DNA from: Planctomycetota bacterium
GTDB taxonomy: Bacteria; Planctomycetota; Brocadiia; SM23-32
Length of the DNA: 7,845 nucleotides
NCBI GenBank assembly: GCA_030604585.1
Contig: JAUVVP010000065.1
Location: 1 to 7,845 of the forward strand
Reading direction: 5' to 3'
In this document: in pieces, positions 1 through 5,545 of the stretch
Numbering within the stretch: position 1 is the first letter of the stretch
How the letters are laid out: each line of letters opens with the position of its first letter
The notes under the pieces: generated by a model
The model's input: the letters and a program-made list of their open reading frames with translations, nothing else
Databases searched by the model: none
Told to the model about the DNA's origin: nothing
Position numbers and translations under genes: made by a program

Positions 1-2
1 CG

Positions 3-437
3 AAACCCGTCATCGCCGAAGCCCTGAAGGTCTCGCTGCGCACCGTGCAGCAGTGGGCCCGCGAAGAGGCACTGAGCGGCCACCCCTGGCGGCGCGAGGC
101 TGAACCGGTCCCGACGACGGCTGCGGGCCGGCCGGCTCCGCGCAGCAAGGGCGCATCCCCCGCCGAGGAGATATGCCGCAGGCTCGAAGAGCGGCTTGAG
201 CGCCTGATCGAGGCCGGCGAGACCGCGAAGGACGGCGCGCGCCTGGAAGACCGGATGCTGAAGATCTGCAAGGTGCTGGAGCACCTGCGCGCCGGCCGGG
301 ACGAGGTGGGGGCGCAGCTATCGGCGATGAAGCGGTTCGCCGCCTTCTGCCTGCGCACGCTCTCCGAGGAGGAGATGACCCCGGTTCGCAAGGCGATACG
401 GCTCTTCGTGGAGAACCTGAAGAAGGAGCACTCTTGA
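3..437 (+). CDS. HTH DNA-binding protein, probable terminase small subunit (5' end outside window)
   Basis: The frame is open from the first bases. The residues before the first in-window candidate start (GTG 45) read KPVIAEALKVSLRTVQQW, the pattern of a helix-turn-helix with the A..L.VS..TV..W recognition-helix signature. Starting at GTG 45 would cut that motif in half, so the true start lies upstream of the window. After the HTH comes a Pro/Ala/Arg-rich linker (nt about 85-160), then mainly charged helices likely to oligomerise. It has the architecture of small terminases (DNA-binding N-terminus, helical assembly domain), and it is the only DNA-binding candidate upstream of the large terminase. 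That role is inferred from motif and position; it does not clearly match Mu gp27 (DUF3486). A different phage regulator is possible. The stop overlaps the next start as TGATG. Confidence 0.6.
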   Translation, partial: KPVIAEALKVSLRTVQQWAREEALSGHPWRREAEPVPTTAAGRPAPRSKGASPAEEICRRLEERLERLIEAGETAKDGARLEDRMLKICKVLEHLRAGRDEVGAQLSAMKRFAAFCLRTLSEEEMTPVRKAIRLFVENLKKEHS

Positions 438-733
438 TGTGGCTTCAGACCGTCATCTCGGCCCTGTCGGCGCTCTTCGGCGGCTTCGTGGGCGGCTGGG
501 TGGTGGCGTTCCGACTGGGACGGTGGCGCCAGCGCGTCGAGGACCACCTGGAAAGCATCGAGTCGCGCCTGCTGAAGGGCGACCGGGCCATTGACAGCGT
601 GCCGGTGCTCAGCACGCGAGTGGACCTGATCCTCGAGGAATTGCGCCTCATCAAGGCCGAGATGCGGCAGGACCGCAAGCAGTTCGTGAGCCATGAGGAA
701 TGTGACCGGAGGCACGATGATGCTCGCCCGTGA
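437..733 (+). CDS. Small membrane-anchored coiled-coil protein (Mu gp25/DUF2730-like)
   Basis: A 98-residue protein. Residues about 5-25 form one hydrophobic, Gly/Ala/Val-rich transmembrane segment, followed by a basic stretch (RLGRWRQR) that would stay in the cytoplasm. Residues about 31-80 are heptad-like and charged, a probable coiled coil, and the tail contains HEECDRRH. The layout, and a VPVLSTRVDLILEEL stretch after the first helix, resemble the small DUF2730 proteins (Mu gp25) found just before the terminase genes of Mu-like phages. Their function is not established; a holin-like or membrane-tethering role is conceivable. ATG 437 is preferred over TTG 434 because it gives the tight TGATG overlap with the upstream stop and places GGAG (425-428) 8 bases upstream, indicating translational coupling. 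Confidence 0.6.
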   Translation: MWLQTVISALSALFGGFVGGWVVAFRLGRWRQRVEDHLESIESRLLKGDRAIDSVPVLSTRVDLILEELRLIKAEMRQDRKQFVSHEECDRRHDDARP

Positions 734-959
734 GGACGTGGAGAAGTTGCTGGCCGACCTGCGGCGGCGCCGCCAGGAGGCCGAAGCCGAGGCCGGGCAC
801 GCCGCCGAGAAGCTGGCCCGCCTGGCCGGCGGCATAACGCCGCTCCTGGAAGTGGACGCCGAACAGGTGCGCGCCGTCGCCGATACCTTCACCGACGCGG
901 TGAAGCGGCTGAAGGAGCTGGAGCGGTCCGCCCGCGAGCTGCGGGCGCTGCTGATGTGA
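720..959 (+). CDS. Small coiled-coil protein of the pre-terminase region
   Basis: A 79-residue protein that is almost all helix-forming and charged: an N-terminal Glu/Arg/Ala-rich helix (REDVEKLLADLRRRRQEAEA), a short break at GGITPLLEVD, and a second helix ending in ELERSARELRALLM. No signal peptide, membrane segment or catalytic motif is visible. The start is set by GGAGG at 708-712, 7 bases before ATG 720; ATG 717 is the alternative, and an earlier in-frame ATG at 693 is less well placed. It overlaps the preceding gene by 14 bases, so the two are probably co-translated. Its position matches the small gp26-like genes between gp25 and the terminases in Mu relatives, but I recognise no family. 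Confidence 0.6.
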   Translation: MLAREDVEKLLADLRRRRQEAEAEAGHAAEKLARLAGGITPLLEVDAEQVRAVADTFTDAVKRLKELERSARELRALLM

Positions 960-982
960 GAAAGGCGATTGACTATGCCTGA

Positions 983-1029
983 AGGACGAGAGCGAGATTT
1001 GCCCGCCTGTTCGGCGGGGGGAGAGCGAG
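983..1029 (+). repeat. 47-base dispersed repeat unit with CCCGCC/GGCGGG hairpin (inverted relative to 2675-2721)
   Basis: The reverse complement of this stretch matches 2675-2721 at 43 of 47 positions by hand alignment. Its core is a perfect 6-bp stem, CCCGCC (1002-1007) and GGCGGG (1013-1018), around a 5-base loop. Purine-rich GAGAGCGAGAGCGAG runs on to 1035. It lies in the gap before the large terminase gene. No T-tract follows, so it does not look like a classical terminator; it looks like a REP-type intergenic repeat. Confidence 0.75.
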
Positions 1030-1035
1030 AGCGAG

Positions 1036-1063
1036 CAACTGACAACTATCAACTATCAACTAT
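1036..1063 (+). repeat. Heptamer array (4 x CAACTRW) before the terminase gene
   Basis: Four consecutive 7-base units: CAACTGA, CAACTAT, CAACTAT, CAACTAT, followed by a degenerate TAACGAG. The array is A/T-rich in an otherwise very GC-rich sequence. Related arrays lie before the portal gene (2875) and the gp36-type gene (6990 and 7037), so this is a dispersed family. Confidence 0.85.
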
Positions 1064-1099
1064 TAACGAGAACAAGTGGGAAAAGGAGCGCCAGCAGCA

Positions 1100-2611
1100 G
1101 TGGACTGGACACGGCAACATGAGCAGAAGCGGCTGCGCATCCTGGAGATGATCAGCCGCAAGGCGCAGCCCTTCGAGGACCTGAGCGATGAGGCGGCGCG
1201 GGCGCGGCGCGCCGCGCCCCTGCTCGAATGGTGCCGCACCTACCTGCCGCATTACTTCGACGTGCCGTTCGCCTCCTTCCATCAGCGGATGGTGGACGCC
1301 GTCGGCGAGCCGGGCATGCTCAGCTTCGTCTGCGCCTTCCGGGGCGCCGGCAAGAGCGTCCTGCTGACTCTGGCGCGGCCGCTGCACCGGGCGCTGCGCG
1401 ACGGGGTGCCCTACTTCATCTACGGCAGCCAGGTGCAGAAACTCGCGGCGCAGAACATGGACTACGTCCGATTGGAACTCGAATACAACCCGCGCATCGG
1501 CGGCGACTACGCCGAGCCGCAGGTGGCCGGCCCCCAGGCGGAATGGACGGTGCAGGCCACTGGGCATCGTGGCCCGACGAAGTTCGAGGCCTTCGGCATC
1601 GGCATGAGCCCGCGGGGCCGGCGCCACGGCGAGCATCGCCCGACCGAGTTCGTGGGCGACGACCTGGAGGACGCCGAGCTGGCCCGCAACCCCGAGCGCG
1701 AGAAGAACCTGTGGGACTGGCTGATGGACGAGGTGGTGCCGGCGATGGAGCCGGACCTGTTCGCCTTCACCGTGCTGGGGACGACGTTCGGGCCTCACTG
1801 CATGATGGAGCGGGCGCGGCGCCTGGCCCAGAGGCGCGACGGCGGCGGGCGGCCGCTGGCCCGCATCTTCGTGCAGAAGGTCACCGACGGCGGCCGCAGC
1901 GTCTGGCCGGAGCGCTTCGGCGACGAGACGCTCTCGCGCATCCGCGCCACCATCGGGCTGCGCAACTGGCTGCGGAACTACGCCCTGGAACCCGAGGACC
2001 CGACCAGGCCCTTCCAGGCCAAGTGGATGGGCAGCTACCGGCCCGAGGAGGTTGACGTGCGCGCGCTCGACGTGGTGGCCTTCCTCGACCCGGCGGTCAG
2101 CCAGAGCGCCTCGGGCTGCCCGCGCGCCCTGGTGGCCGTCGGCGCCGACCGCGCCAGCGGCATCCGCTACGTGCTGGAGGCATGGATCGAGCGGGGGACG
2201 CCGATGGAGATGATCGGCAAGCTGTTCGAGTTCAACCGCCGGTTTCGCCCGCGCGTCATCGGCATCGAGACCAACGGGGGCTATGCGCTGATCCGCCCCC
2301 TGCTGGCCGTCTACGAGGAGCGGCGGCGCGAGCGGCTGCCGGTCCGCTACGTCAACCACACGCGGCCGAAGGACCTCCGCATCGAGATGCTCTGCTCGCA
2401 GTTCGAGAGCGGGCGTTGGCTATTCCGCCAGAATCCCAGCCCCGGCGTCAAGATGCTCCAGGAGCAGTTCCTCAGCTACCCGGACGGCTACGTGGACGGA
2501 CCGGATGCTGCGGCCGGCTGCGACGAGCTGCTGCCGGCGGCCTTCGCACTCGCCGGCTCGGACGCCGGTTACATGAGCCTGCAGAGAAGGACCGATTTCG
2601 GATGCCTGTGA
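1100..2611 (+). CDS. terL: Phage terminase large subunit (ATPase plus nuclease)
   Basis: Motor that packages phage DNA into the prohead and cuts it. Visible motifs in the 503-residue product: Walker A AFRGAGKS (residues 79-86, Lys85); Walker B EFVGDDLED with the acidic pair D187-D188; a VLGTTF coupling-motif candidate. The RNase H-like nuclease follows: first acid in VVAFLDP (D330), second in IGIETNG (E390), third in VDGPDAAAGCDE (D466 or D469). This is a complete terminase of about the usual length (Mu gp28 is about 550 residues). GTG 1100 was chosen because AAAAGGAG (1081-1088) ends 11 bases upstream; the in-frame GTG 1076 has no ribosome site and would add 8 residues. Repeat blocks flank it on both sides, so it is not tightly coupled to its neighbours. 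Family assignment is secure; the exact start is not. Confidence 0.93.
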   Translation: MDWTRQHEQKRLRILEMISRKAQPFEDLSDEAARARRAAPLLEWCRTYLPHYFDVPFASFHQRMVDAVGEPGMLSFVCAFRGAGKSVLLTLARPLHRALRDGVPYFIYGSQVQKLAAQNMDYVRLELEYNPRIGGDYAEPQVAGPQAEWTVQATGHRGPTKFEAFGIGMSPRGRRHGEHRPTEFVGDDLEDAELARNPEREKNLWDWLMDEVVPAMEPDLFAFTVLGTTFGPHCMMERARRLAQRRDGGGRPLARIFVQKVTDGGRSVWPERFGDETLSRIRATIGLRNWLRNYALEPEDPTRPFQAKWMGSYRPEEVDVRALDVVAFLDPAVSQSASGCPRALVAVGADRASGIRYVLEAWIERGTPMEMIGKLFEFNRRFRPRVIGIETNGGYALIRPLLAVYEERRRERLPVRYVNHTRPKDLRIEMLCSQFESGRWLFRQNPSPGVKMLQEQFLSYPDGYVDGPDAAAGCDELLPAAFALAGSDAGYMSLQRRTDFGCL

Positions 2612-2641
2612 TCGCGGTGATGACAATGCGCACGCAAGACC

Positions 2642-2721
2642 CTCGCTCTCGCCCCGCCGAACAGGCGGGTAAATCTCGCACTCCCCCCGCCGAACAGGCG
2701 GGTAAACCTCGTTCTCGTCCT
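2642..2721 (+). repeat. Two tandem 33-base-spaced hairpin units, inverted copies of 983-1029
   Basis: Each unit holds CCCGCC-GAACA-GGCGGG, a 6-bp stem with a 5-base loop (2653-2669 and 2686-2702), followed by TAAAYCTCG. The hairpins are exactly 33 bases apart. The second unit matches the reverse complement of 983-1029 at 43 of 47 positions; the first matches over 2642-2679 with two mismatches. The terminase gene therefore sits between inverted copies. No T-run follows either stem. Confidence 0.8.
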
Positions 2722-2760
2722 CTTAGTCGGTCGTTCCACAGTCAAGGAGAGCAAGAGCAA

Positions 2761-2793
2761 CGCTTGGCCGCCCTGCCGTACGGCAGGCAAGCG
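2761..2793 (+). repeat. Palindromic repeat around GCCGTACGGC
   Basis: Perfect 16-base palindrome CCTGCCGTACGGCAGG (2772-2787) with outer arms CGCTTG (2761-2766) and CAAGCG (2788-2793). The 5 unpaired bases GCCGC sit only on the left. Same family as 2900-2926 and 5501-5518. Confidence 0.75.
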
Positions 2794-2874
2794 GTACGGC
2801 GGGGACGACGAGCGGGAGAGGGAGAGCAAGAGCGAGGGTTGGCCGGTTCCGGCGGCGAGAGCGAGACAAGCAAG

Positions 2875-2895
2875 CAACTATCAACTAACAACTAA
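2875..2895 (+). repeat. Heptamer array (3 units) before the portal gene
   Basis: CAACTAT, CAACTAA, CAACTAA in tandem, running into CAACG and then the palindrome at 2900. The array-palindrome-gene order recurs before the gp36-type gene, where CAACGTT leads into a smaller hairpin. The first 18 bases are the exact reverse complement of 6953-6970. Confidence 0.85.
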
Positions 2896-2899
2896 CAAC

Positions 2900-2926
2900 G
2901 CTTGCCCGCCGTACGGCGGGAGCAAG
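2900..2926 (+). repeat. Palindromic repeat CCCGCCGTACGGCGGG
   Basis: Perfect 16-base palindrome at 2905-2920 flanked by CTTG (2901-2904) and CAAG (2923-2926), the right side carrying an extra AG. As RNA it can fold with GTAC as loop. It ends 4 bases before the GGAG of the portal gene, so it could affect ribosome access. Confidence 0.75.
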
Positions 2927-2946
2927 AGTAGGAGAACGAAAAGCCG

Positions 2947-4179
2947 ATGGCCGTCACACCCAACACCGAGACCATTGCCGAGCCGTCCGCGTTCGGCGCC
3001 CGGACCGTGGTCGGGCACGTAGACATTGACACCCTGACGCCGCGGCGCATCAAGCGGATGCTGCTGGCGGCCGAGTCGGGCGACCTGGCCGCGCAGGCGG
3101 AGCTGTTCGAGCGGATGGAGGAGAAGGACGGCGAGCTGGACGCCCATCTGCGCACGCGCAAGGCCGGCGTGGGGCGGCTGCGCTGGCAGGTCCAGCCGGC
3201 CCCGCATCTGCGGGGCTCGGCCCAGGCCCAGAAGGCGGCCGAGCTATGCCGCGAGCTTATCGCCGGTATTCCCGACCTCCCCGAGGCGGTCTTCGACCTG
3301 CTCGACGCGATCCCGAAAGGCTTCAGCGTGCTGGAGATCGACTGGCAGACCGGCGCCCGGCGCTGGAGTCCCCACCGGCTCACCTGGCGTCCGCAGCGCT
3401 GGTTCAAGGCCGCCGACGACGGGCAGACGCTCCTTTTGCGCGACGATGACGGCCGGGGCGTCGAGCTGAACCCCCTGAACTTCATCATCCACCGGGTCAG
3501 GGCGCGCAGCGGGTTCTGCGCGCGCACCGGGCTGCTGCGCTCGTGCGTGCGCGCCTTCGTGGTGCGCCACTTCGCCTGGAAGGATTGGATGGCCTTCGCC
3601 GAGGTCTACGGCATGCCGCCGCGCATCGGCTGGCTGCGCGAGGAGGTCCCCTGGGACTCCGAAGAGGCCCGCGAGCTGTGGCGGGCCGTCCAGGCGCTCG
3701 GCATGGACGCGGCGGCCGTGGTGCGCGAGGGCAACCGCATCGAGGTGCTCGACAGCCGGTCGGCCGGCGAGGGGGCTATCTTCGAGCGCATCCTCGACCG
3801 CGCCGGCAGGGAGCTGACCCTCGCCATCCTGGGCCAACTGCTCACCTCCGGCGGCGAGAAAGGCGGCTCCTACGCCCTGGGCCAGGTGCACAACCAGGTG
3901 CGCTGGGACCTGATCGAGGCCGACGCGCTCGCCTTGGCCGGCACCCTCACCGAACAGCTCCTCCGCCCCATCGTCCTGCTGAACCTGGGCGGCGACCATC
4001 CGGTGCCGCGCTGGCGCTTCGACGTCGAGAAGCCGGAGGACCTCAGCCAGCTCGCCACCACCGTCAAGACGCTCACCGAGTCGGGCCTGCCCATCCCGCT
4101 CGAATGGGCCTACGCGAAGTTCGGCATCCCCGAACCCGCCGAAGGAGAAGCCGTCCTCGGAAGCCCGAAACAGGAGTGA
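2947..4179 (+). CDS. Portal protein, DUF935 (Mu gp29-like)
   Basis: Forms the portal ring at the head vertex through which DNA enters and leaves. Family signatures: LFERMEEKDGELDAHLRTRK near the N-terminus leading to VGRLRWQVQP; GFSVLEIDW (residues 125-133); PQRWF; FAEVYGMPPRIG (217-228); and a LLTSGGEKGGSYALGQVHN stretch (about 298-316) followed by VRWDLIEADALALAGTLTEQLL. At 410 residues it is shorter than Mu gp29 (about 510), the difference appearing mainly C-terminal. The start is ATG 2947 with GGAG at 2931-2934, a long 12-base spacing. The protease gene starts 7 bases after its stop, so the two are surely co-transcribed. MuF (Mu gp30), the usual next gene, is missing. Confidence 0.92.
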   Translation: MAVTPNTETIAEPSAFGARTVVGHVDIDTLTPRRIKRMLLAAESGDLAAQAELFERMEEKDGELDAHLRTRKAGVGRLRWQVQPAPHLRGSAQAQKAAELCRELIAGIPDLPEAVFDLLDAIPKGFSVLEIDWQTGARRWSPHRLTWRPQRWFKAADDGQTLLLRDDDGRGVELNPLNFIIHRVRARSGFCARTGLLRSCVRAFVVRHFAWKDWMAFAEVYGMPPRIGWLREEVPWDSEEARELWRAVQALGMDAAAVVREGNRIEVLDSRSAGEGAIFERILDRAGRELTLAILGQLLTSGGEKGGSYALGQVHNQVRWDLIEADALALAGTLTEQLLRPIVLLNLGGDHPVPRWRFDVEKPEDLSQLATTVKTLTESGLPIPLEWAYAKFGIPEPAEGEAVLGSPKQE

Positions 4180-4186
4180 GAAGACC

Positions 4187-5485
4187 ATGACAGCCCAATG
4201 CGGCCCTGAAGCCGATGTGCGGAACGCCGCCATCCCCCTGGACCCGTCCGGCGGACCGACCGGCGTGCGTGCCCCCCGCCTCGAGCGGGCGGAGGTGCCC
4301 GACTGGGTGATGATAGCCCGGACGGGCACGTGGCTCGGCCATCCGACCGTGCCCGAAGTCATCGCACCGGGCCATCTGCGCAGCGCGCTGGACTATTTCG
4401 AGCGGCACTTCGCCGCCCACGGCACGGACCTGGTGGTGGACTACCATCACGCGAGCGTGGTCGCCCCGCGCCAGGGCGCGCACGCCCCCGCCGCCGGATG
4501 GATCAAGCAGATGGAACTGCGCGCCGACGGCACCGAGCTGTGGGGCCGCGTCATCTGGACCGCCACGGCGGCCAACGCGGTCGAGCGCCGGCTCTACCGC
4601 TACCTGAGCCCCGTGGTGCGCTTCAACGTGCCGGACCGCGTGACCGGTGAGCCGGTGCCCATGCTCGTCCACAGCGTGGCACTGACCAACACGCCGTTCC
4701 TGACGGAGTTGGAGAGTCTGAACGAGGCCGCCGCATCGGGCGGCGGCGTAAGTACGGGCACGGTCCCGCGCATGCGGGATGCCCCTACAGCAGAAGGAGG
4801 CGAGAGCATGAAGTTGCTCGAGTTGATTGCCCAGGCGCTCGAACGTGAGCCCGAGCAGGTGGCCTCCGAGCTCGGGTTCACCCTGAAGGGGGTTCACCCT
4901 GAAGGAGCTCACCCCGAGGGGATTCATCCCGAGGGGCTGGAGGGCGCCGCGGACGACGCGCAGGTGGCGGGGGCCCTGGTGGCCAACGCCGCGCGCGTGA
5001 AGGAACTGGAGGCCGCGTTGGCAGACGCCCCGGCGGCGCCGGACTACGTGTGCAACGCGCTCGGGCTGAACGCCGGCAGCGAAGAGACGGCCGTACGGGC
5101 GGCCATCCTGCGCCTGAAGGCGCCGGGGGCGGGCATGGTGCCCGTGCGGTCGAAGCTCGGCCTGGCCGAGGACGCCCCGGCGGCGGAGGTCCTCAACGCC
5201 ATCGAGGCGCTACAGCAGAGCCGGCGCAAGTGCGAGGCGGAAGAGCTGGTGGACGGCGCCGTCGCCGCGGGCAGGCTCAGGCCGGCCCACCGGGCCTTCT
5301 ACCTGCGCGAGGCGCTCAATGACCTGGAGGCCGCCCGCGAGGTCGTCAACTCGCTGCCGGTGCTCATGAGGACGCAGCTCCGCGCTGCGAGTCCGGCCGC
5401 CCGCCGCGCCCTGGACGAGGCCGAGCACGAGGTCTGCCGCCAGCTCGGACTCACGGCCGAGGCGTTTCTGAGAGCGGCCGTTTAG
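4187..5485 (+). CDS. Mu I-type head maturation protease fused to scaffold domain
   Basis: A 432-residue protein that should cleave itself and scaffold during capsid maturation. Protease half (about 40-175): DYHHAS (from D85) with candidate catalytic His88, the PAAGWIKQMEL segment, YRYLSPVV with candidate catalytic Ser141, and ALTNTP (165-170), all landmarks of the Mu-like prophage I protein family. Residues about 180-207 are a Gly/Ser/Thr linker. The rest (208-432) is Ala/Glu/Leu-rich and helical, as expected for a scaffold, and carries a short HPEG repeat at 237-250. CAGGAG (4171-4176) lies 10 bases before ATG 4187. The linker DNA contains a hairpin and then a strong internal ribosome site, see 4808-5485. 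Catalytic residues are assigned by family pattern only. Confidence 0.88.
   Translation: MTAQCGPEADVRNAAIPLDPSGGPTGVRAPRLERAEVPDWVMIARTGTWLGHPTVPEVIAPGHLRSALDYFERHFAAHGTDLVVDYHHASVVAPRQGAHAPAAGWIKQMELRADGTELWGRVIWTATAANAVERRLYRYLSPVVRFNVPDRVTGEPVPMLVHSVALTNTPFLTELESLNEAAASGGGVSTGTVPRMRDAPTAEGGESMKLLELIAQALEREPEQVASELGFTLKGVHPEGAHPEGIHPEGLEGAADDAQVAGALVANAARVKELEAALADAPAAPDYVCNALGLNAGSEETAVRAAILRLKAPGAGMVPVRSKLGLAEDAPAAEVLNAIEALQQSRRKCEAEELVDGAVAAGRLRPAHRAFYLREALNDLEAAREVVNSLPVLMRTQLRAASPAARRALDEAEHEVCRQLGLTAEAFLRAAV
4752..4788 (+). repeat. In-frame hairpin within the protease-scaffold linker
   Basis: The strand folds on itself: GTA/TAC (4752-4754 with 4786-4788), GGGC/GCCC (4756-4759 with 4781-4784), and CCCGC/GCGGG (4765-4769 with 4774-4778) around a GCAT loop, with a 3-base left bulge and one C-C mismatch. 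It encodes linker residues around TGTVPRMRDAPT, which look unconstrained. It ends 5 bases before the internal AAGGAGG. It resembles an intergenic-type hairpin repeat tolerated in a coding linker, or a control element for the internal start. Confidence 0.65.
4808..5485 (+). CDS. Nested in-frame scaffold protein (Mu Z-like internal start)
   Basis: AAGGAGG at 4794-4800 is a near-ideal ribosome site 7 bases before ATG 4808, which is in frame with the protease gene (residue 208). The product, starting MKLLELIAQALEREPEQV, would be 225 residues of mostly acidic, helical sequence without the protease domain. Phage Mu (I/Z) and lambda (C/Nu3) make their scaffolds from such nested starts, supplying more scaffold than protease. 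Here the internal site is stronger and better spaced than the site of the full-length gene, as expected. This start is inferred from sequence. Confidence 0.75.
   Translation: MKLLELIAQALEREPEQVASELGFTLKGVHPEGAHPEGIHPEGLEGAADDAQVAGALVANAARVKELEAALADAPAAPDYVCNALGLNAGSEETAVRAAILRLKAPGAGMVPVRSKLGLAEDAPAAEVLNAIEALQQSRRKCEAEELVDGAVAAGRLRPAHRAFYLREALNDLEAAREVVNSLPVLMRTQLRAASPAARRALDEAEHEVCRQLGLTAEAFLRAAV
4875..4935 (+). repeat. Short tandem repeat in scaffold region (HPEG repeat)
   Basis: Four imperfect 15-base copies of GGTTCACCCTGAAGG-type sequence begin at 4875, 4891, 4906 and 4921. The first step is 16 bases, so copy 1 reads GFTLKG while copies 2-4 read VHPEG, AHPEG and IHPEG (residues 236-250). 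Looks like a recent slippage expansion within the scaffold N-terminus. Confidence 0.85.
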
Positions 5486-5500
5486 AACGGCGGCAGGCAA

Positions 5501-5518
5501 GCCCGCCGTACGGCGGGC
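5501..5518 (+). repeat. 18-base perfect palindrome between protease-scaffold and cement genes
   Basis: GCCCGCCGTACGGCGGGC, flanked by CAA on each side, is the third clear member of the GCCGTACGGC family. It lies 15 bases after the scaffold stop. TTTT at 5528-5531 is separated from the stem by 9 bases, so an intrinsic terminator is unlikely, though transcript processing or end protection is possible. Confidence 0.8.
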
Positions 5519-5545
5519 AAGCCCAACTTTTCAGGAGGTGTTGCA

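Larger units (their letters stand above)
2612..2946 (+). other. 335-base non-coding gap packed with repeats
   Basis: No frame here looks like a gene: extensions of neighbouring frames are low-complexity Arg/Gly/Glu strings with no motif. In order it contains two tandem hairpin units (2642-2721), purine-rich AGAGCAAGAG runs (about 2747-2760 and 2816-2837), a CGTACG palindrome (2761-2793), a partial copy (GCGGTACGGCGGGG from 2791), another purine run (2855-2866), a heptamer array (2875-2895) and a second palindrome (2900-2926). GGAG at 2931-2934 then serves the portal gene. I see no convincing promoter or T-tailed terminator. Confidence 0.7.

Noticed and set aside
45..437. GTG 45 as the true start of the first gene
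   Set aside because: It would remove the first half of a convincing helix-turn-helix that is encoded in frame from position 3.
1036..1063. CRISPR-like array
   Set aside because: Units are 7 bases with no spacers; there are no 25-40 base direct repeats and no cas genes.
1039..1066. Possible sigma70-like promoter, CTGACA, 16 bases, TATTAA, within the heptamer array
   Set aside because: The resemblance arises from the repeat unit, similar hexamers occur in other arrays, and the host's promoter consensus is unknown. Worth a transcription start check only.
969..1151. 60-codon + strand frame in the gap before the terminase
   Set aside because: It translates hairpin and heptamer repeats and then overlaps the terminase start; no SD of quality before its start.
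1049..2359. 436-codon open frame on the - strand opposite the terminase gene
   Set aside because: It mirrors a proven gene in a very GC-rich sequence, where antisense frames stay open by codon bias. Its product is His/Ala/Arg/Leu-rich with no motif.
2182..2895. 237-codon + strand frame overlapping the terminase 3' end and the gap
   Set aside because: Its first half is an alternative frame of the nuclease domain and its second half translates repeats (RPAEQAGK twice), with no gene-like features.
3244..4362. 372-codon - strand frame across portal and protease genes
   Set aside because: It spans the boundary of two well-identified + strand genes and shows no family features; a codon-bias shadow.
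5501..5531. Intrinsic terminator at the 18-base palindrome followed by TTTT
   Set aside because: The T-run is only 4 bases and is separated from the stem by 9 bases, and the downstream cement and capsid genes need the same transcript.
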